Assembly (NCBI RefSeq): GCF_009730915.1
Contig: NC_052476.1
Span: forward strand, 16,832,162 to 16,896,161
Direction: 5' to 3'
Source: Dioscorea cayenensis subsp. rotundata
Lineage: Eukaryota > Streptophyta > Magnoliopsida > Dioscoreales > Dioscoreaceae
DNA length: 64,000 nucleotides
Part shown: positions 56,261 to 64,000 of the stretch, piece after piece
Position numbering within the stretch: position 1 is the stretch's first letter
How the letters are laid out: every line of letters begins with the position of its first letter
Notes under the pieces: model-generated
Databases searched by the model: none
What the model saw: only the letters and a program-made list of their open reading frames with translations
What the model was told of the DNA's origin: nothing
Translations under genes and position numbers: made by a program

Positions 56261-59200
56261 TCATTGGGAAGCCTTGGCAGTTTTGCCCGGTAGGACATTG
56301 TCCGGAAGAATCAACTCAGGAGGGACTTCACGAACCACGCCGAGCATTGAGTCATAATCTTCATCCCGACGGGCATACTTCTTGCGGAGCAACTTCTCAA
56401 ACTCGATTTCATCAAATGTCTTTGCATTCTCAGCTGCATGTACCTGGGCCAGATTGCTATAGTTGGTTGCTGATTGGCTGATGAAGGCTATCTCTTCCTC
56501 GGTCAGCTTCCGAAGGAACTTTGCTGGACTACCACCCCACACCTGTCCAAACAATCGAAATTTGTTTTAAACCTGATGACATAATTCCTTTTGATCACCG
56601 GTTTCTTTAAGCACAGAAGTTGCAGCAGCTTTAAGGATTTCTCACACGAACTTCTAAGTAAATACTAAACAGGCAGTCCTAACAATCAGATGAGTTGATA
56701 GAAGAGGTAGACAAGTAGGCATGCAAGAATGGAACATGCATACTACTGAATTACTGTGGAGATAAAAGAGTTTTATCATGGCATTAAGATCTTGGTAACT
56801 ATTATTGAAAAGGATAAGAGAACCTCTCCAGCTGGGATCTTTGTGTTCTGCCTAACAAGTGCTCCAGCAGCAACCATGCCATGCTTTTCCACAACCACCC
56901 CATCAAGCAGGACTGCCCCCATGCCGACAAAGGCCTCATCCTCAACAGTGCATCCATGCAAGACTGCACTGTGCCCTGTCAAAATCCAAATTCCAAATTT
57001 AAAAAAGAAATAAACAGTAGAGCCAGAAGCAAAGGTTTTTTCTTTTTTTTTCATGTTGAACAATTGCATTATACAATAGTCTAACCAATTTTTGTTCCTC
57101 GGAAGAATCTACCACAAATTTAAATTTTTTTTATAGCAAGTTTCACGAGTTATTTTGGTTAACACAGGAAAAGAACTAATTAAATAGTAATTTGCAAATA
57201 CATTCAGAGAACCCACTTGAGCATTGAAAGTATAAAAATGTCTAAAACAAAAGTTAATAGCATGTTACTTACCCACAGTGACATTATCTCCAATGATAGT
57301 TGGTAATACCTTCCCGCTTATATTAGATTTTGCTACATGAACAAGAGAATTATCTTGTATATTTGTTCCAGAACCAACTCGGATACTATTCACATCACCT
57401 GATGAGGAAAAAAAGGTAAGGATAGTTAAATTAGCAAACACAACAAGTTTTTTATATCCACACATGAGTCTTCAATGATCATATAATGTCATTTATAAAC
57501 TAACTGAGAATCGGCAGTAGGCAAGTTCAATATGGAAAAAAGGACAAATGAGAAACTTCTATAACGAATTCATAGCCAAATCATAAACTCTCCCACTTCT
57601 CATCAACAAAAGTGATTTTTTCTTTCTCACATCAGAGGGTATTTGCATAATAGGTACCCTAACTCCCCCTTGCACTTGAGGGATATAGTAAATGCAAGCA
57701 ATGAACGAGTTTAGAAATCGTAAAGGTTAAACAATAGCATATCAAAGAAGAAACTTGTTTAATCACCCAAGGCATCTAATTATTTTCAAATGTGAATTGA
57801 GCCAAGGAACAGTCAATGTAATCTCTTGATTACAAATTCTACTCTTTGGAAATTGGCATACAGCTGTTCCATCAGCAACATGGTTTATTTCCAGAAGGGA
57901 CTGTTCAATATAATTCACAATGTAAGTGATCATGTTTAGACAAAAGATGTAAACCAATATACTGATTGGCTTCATGCAACCACTTTAGAAGAAACATAAA
58001 ATATTAAATGGCTATATTACATACATGATGTAACAGAACTTACACAGTAATTATGTTTCTCAAATTCTCAATTAGTTCCTTTGAAATTCAGATCATATTA
58101 ATTTATGGTCTTTTTTTTATCCTATATAACTGAACCCTTACCTGTTAAGGATTCTGCACAGATTAAATCGACCACAAGATGACTAGAATTGGTGAGCTTC
58201 AATTCAATGAAAATCAATCATCCAAATTTCTAGCTACTCCTCAGACTGCAAGGCTTACATAGCCAAGTTCATGAAATCTTAAAGTTCCACCTACTTACTT
58301 ACCCTCTGGCATCAATAAAGCTGCAGGGCTTAGATGTTTAACGTGTTTTGAAGAATTGAAGGAATGGCCCAACTTGCTTAATTGTCTAAGTATTATCTTT
58401 GACCATTTTAAAGTTGGAAAATATATCAGTCAGCATGATTTTTCTATAAGATATACCTCCAAAATTTCTATCTAAATATAAACCTTTATAAATCAATGAT
58501 TTTTGTATGATTTTTTGTCATATATGCCTTTAGGTTAAATCCTCAAATGTCAGAAACAAGAAATACTTAGTCAACACAAACTCCTCAAATCATATGACCT
58601 TAGCTTCACAATGGCCTCAATTAAGGAAGCTAATGATCATTTTAACAAGCAATTCAGTAAGTTAATCCAAAATTCATTTACAAATCAATGTCTGTGCCTC
58701 ACATTCATTGTGCCGTATTATTATTATTATTATTATTTAAAGATTTTGTCACCATGTGGATCTACTTGATTAATTAACTTACACATTTGTTCAGAAAGAA
58801 TTGAGCAGCGAATTAAGTAAATTCAGTGGTGACATATGATTACACATTAAAATTTAAGTATAATATCCTAATTGGTCCCTCTACTTTTCTCTCTTCTCTT
58901 TTGGTCCCTCTACTCAGAAATGCTCCCGACTAGTCCCTCTATTTTTGAAAATGTGCCCACTTAATTAGAAATGCTCCCAACTAGTCCTTTACTTTTAAAA
59001 ATGGCCCAACTAGAGGGACTAAGTGGGCGCATTTTTAAAAGTAGAGGGACTAGTTGGGAGCATTTCTAACTAAGTGGGCACATTGTCAAAAGTAAAGGAA
59101 CTAGTCAGGAGCATTTCTGAGTAGAGAGACCAAAATGTAATTGAGAGAAAAACACAGGGACTATTTTGGTGATTATACCTAAAATTTATTGTGCATATGT

Positions 59201-61535
59201 TCAGTGAGGTACACATGCAACTCAAACATATGCAATAATAACTCAAACATATGCAATAATTTAAAAGCATACCTCTCAAAACACATCCATACCAAATGGA
59301 TGATCCTCGACCCACTTGAACATCGCCAATAACTGAGGCACTAGGAGCCACAAAAGCCTCCTTGTCCACATTTGGAACTTTGTCAAATATATTCATGAGT
59401 GTACGGTGCCTTGAAACTGGAAACATTTAACAAGAGAGTTATTGGTATATAAACAAACAGGAAGCAGGGGAATAGTCGGAATGACTAATGAAAGGCTATA
59501 CCTAAATATGATCATAAATTAAAATTAAAATTATGCCTTTACATCTTAGGAGGTATGATACTGATAGGTTACCTAATACAACTAGGTGCTGCTTTTCTTG
59601 CAGCATTAACAACAAAATGCTTATAAGTTAATAATTAACATCAATCATTACACAATTAGAAAACAGCATGTGCAAATACTATATACAGATGATACTCTAA
59701 CAAACTACTTAAGTAACAAAAGCCTTGAGAGCAAAACATGGCACGTACCACCTTCTGCTACAAACTCATTAAATTTCCAAGCTGATACTAGCAAGAGCTA
59801 CAAACACATACAACAAGCCAATCACAAAGCATTTTCTAAATATCATATTATGTAAATTGTATAGAGCAAATTTTCTTCTAAAAAATAACTAATTCATTAC
59901 ATAATGCATTTTACTTTCCAATTTAAAGGATTGAACATATTTTCATTATAAGATAATGATGAAAAATACTCACATCAGAAAAAATGGCATTGAATATAAC
60001 CAATGTATCTTTGTAAACTTATTGTCTTTTACGGTAAAGCCATCCCCAAAAGGCAACACATGCAAGCCATGTAGCATTATAACTAGTCTATACTGAAGCT
60101 CACACCTGATCAATAATATCATTACCAAAGTTTGTCCAGTTCAACGATGCAATGGTCGACCAAAATTCGAATCAATTAGCCTTCCTCAGCCTTCCCTACC
60201 AAATACTTTTCTGACACCACTGGAATTTTCTTAATCATGAAATCAAGACTATACACAATCATGGTCATGAACATTATAGAAATTAATTCCTTGTACTAGG
60301 AGGGTAAACCCTCAGGCCACTAGCATAAGTTATATACTGGCAGATAATGGAAATAGTTTCCCTGGAGATTTACACCAGATTAAGAGTTGTGGAAGCCAAT
60401 ATAAACCTCAATTAGCATTTGCACTAGTATTGACCTAACACTCAGTTCCTTGGAAATGAGCCTCTTTCTAACTATTGCAATGAAAAACACAGGAAGTCTT
60501 CTCACAATGAGGATCTTTAACTTGTGTGAACAAAGAGATTATTTTTCAAATAAATTATACATCAAATCAATACCCCATATCCTGCATCCTAAGCCCATAA
60601 CCAGTAATTAAGTCCCACAAATTATTTTCAAGTTTAGAAAGACCAGCTGTTCCTTTACCTCTAAGTGTTCCTTTTTACCATTAGAAGAGCAACACCAATC
60701 ATTCCTCAAGAGTGGAAAAAGTAGCAAATGGATGCTTCTTCACTTACTATGTGAACAATGTACATATGTTGAAGAGAATGCTTATAAGGCAGGAAGAGGC
60801 TAACAGGTGGTGAGAATTCTTCACCAATTTTGTGTTATACCATGCATGAATATTGAATTTGGGCTATCTCATCGGGCAAGACAATTAGTGAAAAACTCAC
60901 AGCCGGAGCTAATGATCACTTTTTAAAGCTAATCTTTGTAAATAGAGAAGAACGTATGAGCTCTCAGTCAAATTTACATACTTAAAAAATTCATCTTCAA
61001 CAAAAATTAAAAAAATAAATCAAAATTCAAAGCTCTAATTGGCCAATCCATCCTCACAAGGAACAAAATGTCCTGACTTAACATAATTTCACCATAAACA
61101 GAACAATCTCAAGATCAAAATCTTACTTAAAACTTGCCACACTAAGCATCATAATCGCTAACATATAGCCACAGACTCGAGAAATCTTTCAAAATTTGAA
61201 GCTTGAAGCAACCACGAATCACATCACGTAGCAACCAGGTCAAAATCACATATTTTATCACATTTTAAGCTCATCCAATCCCAAAACATTTACAAATGAA
61301 AAAAAAAAAGACAACAATTTTCGACATCACCCAATACATCACAAAAAAATTCCAATCCAAACAATAATTACCAAATGGAGATCATCATCAAGGCATCATA
61401 AAACCAAGAAAAACACTTACGCTGCTCTTGGAAGTAGTAGTTGCCCTGAAGGCGGCATCCGAGGCGGTCGATGGCTTGGCCGGTCTCGCGGATCCAGAAC
61501 CCGACGGTGTAGATCGCCTTCCCCAGTGTCCCCAT
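56261..61535 (-). CDS. GAMMACA: Gamma-type carbonic anhydrase of mitochondrial complex I, five exons
   Basis: Exons (minus): 61535-61421, 59416-59273, 57398-57273, 56975-56824, 56542-56261. All junctions are GT-AG and phases agree, giving 272 residues. It starts MGTLGKAIYTVGFWIRETGQ, then SRHRTLMNIFDKVPNVDKEA. The left-handed beta-helix follows (VIGDVQVGRGSSIWYGCVLR, NSIRVGSGTNIQDNSLVHVA, GHSAVLHGCTVEDEAFVGMG), with the three His expected to bind zinc (LVHVA, GHSAV, VLHGC). The helical C-terminus contains AKFLRKLTEEEIAFISQSAT. In plants these proteins form a trimer on the matrix side of complex I and are needed for its assembly. The family normally has about 270-280 residues. It is closest to the CA1/CA2 type from memory; CA1, CA2 and CA3 cannot be told apart here. 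Confidence 0.93.
58857..59179. mobile_element. Mutator-type MITE in intron 2 of the carbonic anhydrase gene
   Basis: Perfect 9-bp duplications TAAAATTTA (58848-58856, 59180-59188) flank a foldback element. The left (AGTATAAT ... TTGGTCCCTCTAC) and inverted right (GGTATAAT ... TTGGTCTCTCTAC) arms match over about 80 bp. The interior repeats GGGACTAGTTGGGAGCATTT in both orientations. It lies less than 100 bp from exon 2, inside the intron. No coding potential. Confidence 0.88.
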
Positions 61536-61934
61536 CGGAAAGGCGGTTCCGGCGCCGGAGTTGATCGGAGATTTTGGCGGAGTTCGGAGAGCTCGAGGGT
61601 TTGAGGGAGTGGGAGCAGAAGAAGGGGAGGCGGAGAAAGAGAAGATCCCGGGGTTGTCACTGAGTTGCATTTTGGGGCTCCTCCGTTATTTAAATTACTG
61701 TTTTGCCCTTCACCAATCCTTTATTGATTAACGGGTAGGACTCCATTAGTGGCGGACTTGACCCGAATCCGATAAAGATAAACGGATCTATTTTAGGATC
61801 AAAGGATCCGTCACCGTTCACTGTTTAATTTTTTGGTTTTTTTTTTTTTCTATTAATGTATATATTTATTCTGCGTTAAACATTTGCTTATTTTTAGATA
61901 TTGTACAGGAATAATTTTAGACAAACAAGATATC

Positions 61935-62507
61935 AATGTTTTAAAAACCCGATCGATTATTGACTCGTTTAGGCAACCGATTCATGGTTTAACCGGTTAA
62001 ATCGGCCGATTCAACCAAATTTGATATTTTCCAAATAAATAATTTTTTAAAAATTTAAAAATAGATAAAAAATAATTTTAAAATAAGAAAAAAATAAAAA
62101 AAAATACAAAATTACATATTACAAAGTTATATTGCCTTTATAAGGTCACAAAATGTCAACTCTATATAAAATTGAATTTTTCAAAATACAAAATATATAA
62201 GGATACAACTCTACAACAAATATTTAAAAATAAATAATTAAATAAAATATAAGTATACAATAAAACAACGAGGAATAAAATAAAATAATAGTATATAATA
62301 TCTTTACTTTTGTTTTTTAGAATGGGTTTAACTTTAAAAATTTAAAATAAATAAACCAACCTGGTCAGTCCGATCCAACCGGTTCACCGGTTGAACCAGC
62401 TGAACTGGTGGATTCGGTTACTTAGTGTTTCATGTGACTAATCAGACTAGTTTACCGGTCGGTTCAACTGATTAAACCTGTTGGTCCGGTCCGATTTTTA
62501 CAACATT
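61935..62507. mobile_element. Foldback transposon-like element with AATGTTTTAAAAACC-type ends
   Basis: The left end AATGTTTTAAAAACCCGATC and inverted right end AATGTTGTAAAAATCGGACC are similar. Subterminal regions are rich in AACCGGTT and CCGGTTGAACC palindromes, with an AT-rich core. The flanks (AAGATATC and CCAAGGTA) do not match, so the duplication was lost or the ends are slightly off. The superfamily is not assigned. No gene. Confidence 0.6.
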
Positions 62508-62991
62508 CCAAGGTATTAATATTTATATAATTATTATACTAAAGCAATGCATATCCCGCCATATTAGCTCATAAAAAAACAATATATTATTAAAAACAGA
62601 AAATAAACCATTTTTTAAACCCTTCTTCATTTCTCTCCAAACTCCAAAGTATCTCGCCAAAGTATCTAAGGTCAAAGGTCAAGGGTCAACATTTAACCTT
62701 GACTTGTCCATATTTTCTTAAAATGAATCTATTTTTTCATATAAAGGTCAAGATTAATCTAGCTTATCCACATTTTCTTTTAAAAAAAAAAAAAATTTGT
62801 TTTTCAAACAAGCTGTAGCCACATTGAACATTTACTGTCAAACATAAGAAGGACAAATAGTGCTACCTTAAAGATAAATAAATAGAAAAAAATATTACAA
62901 TAAGTGGAAATCCAGTAAGCCCACATGATTTTTTCCCATGACAAACAGTGAAAAAAGAGCCGACACAAACAATATTAAAACCAGTGAAAAA
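62508..62991. other. Spacer downstream of the UGT gene
   Basis: AT-rich, with a repeated AAGGTCAA(G) phrase (62670-62690, 62746). Probably includes the 3' UTR of the minus-strand UGT. No other gene seen. Confidence 0.5.
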
Positions 62992-63865
62992 TCAAACAGT
63001 ACCAGAAACATCTTCAACAAAGGCACTAATACCACGATAAGAAGAACCACCCTCTTCAACAGCTCTATGAACTGCTTCACTAAGTTCAACAGCTTTTTTC
63101 CTCATCTCCTTACACTCTATCCCCTCCACATCCATCAACTTCTTTGCAACTTTAGCAATGGCTTTACATCCGACCAAATTCCCGTCTTCAATCTCTTCCT
63201 TCACATTCAAACCAACCTTCCAAACGTTCGCAATAAGCTTGCAATTAAGAGGTTGGTCCCAAAACAAAGGAAATGCGAGCATTGGCTTACCGGCAAACAC
63301 ACATTCTATAGTCGAGTTCCAACCACAATGTGTGAAAAAACCACCAATTGAAGGATGGCACAAAACCTTCAACTGATCACACCATTGCACAACAAGGCCT
63401 GTGCTACCCATCTTTGCCTGCACACGCGAAGTGTCGCCTCGTGCAACCACTAAAAAGCGAATGCCGCTTTCGTGCAGCCCGGTTACAATCTCATCCATTT
63501 GTGCAACGGAGACCGACAAGAAGCTTCCTAAAGATAAGTAGAGCACAGAGTTGATAGGTTGAGAGTCAAGCCATTGCATGTAATCTGAATTGCCAGGCTT
63601 ATCTTTGAGTGTCAAGTAAGGGATGCAAGGACCGACAGTGTACACAGTACATGAGAGCTTTGATTTCAATGAGTCTATGATGTGTGGCTCCAATTCATAT
63701 ACTGACGTGAAGATGATTCCTTTTGCTCCTCTCGCCCAAAAGAAAGATTCTAATGTCCACTTCTTTGGTGTGGTTGAGCGGATTACCGAACTCACATCAC
63801 CTAAATTTAGACCCTTGACATGCTGCTCCAATTTCTTGTCTATTTCTGCTAATACATAGAGCATT
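62992..63865 (-). CDS. Family-1 UDP-glycosyltransferase (UGT87-like), C-terminal exon
   Basis: The exon encodes about 291 residues ending at TGA (62992). It holds the full 44-residue PSPG box (63384-63253), starting WCDQLKVLCHPSIGGFFTHC and ending PLFWDQ, which binds the UDP-sugar. A final Gln is usual for UDP-glucose users. Upstream are GIIFTSVYELEP and VLYLSLGSFLSVS, typical of plant UGTs. The C-terminus (ELSEAVHRAVEEGGSSYRGI) recalls UGT87 from memory. The acceptor AG at 63867-63866 is my choice of start: an in-frame ATG 29 bp further up lies in repeat-like DNA. The N-terminal acceptor domain with the catalytic His is outside the window. The substrate cannot be predicted. Confidence 0.82.
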
Positions 63866-64000
63866 CTGCTTGGTAAAAGTGCATTTTTGGTCATTAAACT
63901 ATACTTATATGGTCAATTTTTTTCTTGTATGCAAACCAGGTTCATTTTGGTTCTTAGACTCAGAAGAAAGTGCAGCTACAATCCCTAAACTATGAAGACA
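63866..64000. repeat. Intron or repeat sequence at the window end
   Basis: GCATTTTTGGTCATTAAACT, GGTTCATTTTGGTTCTTAGA and CTACAATCCCTAAACTATGA are typical phrases of dispersed plant foldback elements. It is cut by the window end. It probably lies in the UGT intron. Confidence 0.45.

Overview
This is a stretch of nuclear DNA from a flowering plant. The evidence is intron-containing genes with GT-AG junctions for a plastid ribosomal protein, the U3 snoRNP factor IMP4, a mitochondrial gamma-type carbonic anhydrase and a family-1 UGT, set in AT-rich DNA dominated by nested plant transposable elements. The GC-rich first exons would suit a monocot, but I cannot name the species. A run of exactly 1000 N (8797-9796) is a scaffold gap.

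Layout. 1-8796: a decayed Ty3/gypsy element of Tat type, plus strand. 9797-12121: a hAT end fragment, then a Ty1/copia pol remnant with one LTR, interrupted by a small foldback element. 12122-13783: about 20 copies of an 81-bp minisatellite that reads as a 27-residue repeat on the minus strand. 14456-16826: plastid ribosomal protein bL34 gene (minus, two exons). 16827-21383: intergenic DNA with a tRNA-type SINE (14-bp target duplication) and a hAT-type element (8-bp duplication). 21393-27551: a Mutator-like element (9-bp duplication) carrying a Ulp1-type protease gene. 28441-48254: a nested stack. A short Mutator-like element is split by a copia retrotransposon, whose gag is split by a long gypsy-type LTR unit, which is split by a 7.4-kb FAR1-type Mutator element. 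That innermost element holds a broken transposase and a captured, frameshifted copy of a RimP-like host gene. 48313-48804: another hAT-type element. 49204-51997: IMP4 (plus, eight exons). 52411-55193: a second LTR related to the one in the stack. 56261-61535: gamma-carbonic anhydrase (minus, five exons) with a Mutator-type MITE in intron 2. 62992-63865: last exon of a UGT (minus), cut by the window end.

The host genes belong to separate pathways: plastid translation, 18S rRNA processing, mitochondrial complex I and small-molecule glycosylation. No operon-like organisation is expected or seen. The main interest is in the transposons: three insertions with AT-rich 9-bp duplications, two elements carrying host-type genes, a deep nest that gives a relative time order, an apparently coding minisatellite, and a one-base insertion in IMP4 that a cryptic splice acceptor could compensate. 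All exon models were made by eye from splice signals and remembered family sequences; no search was run.
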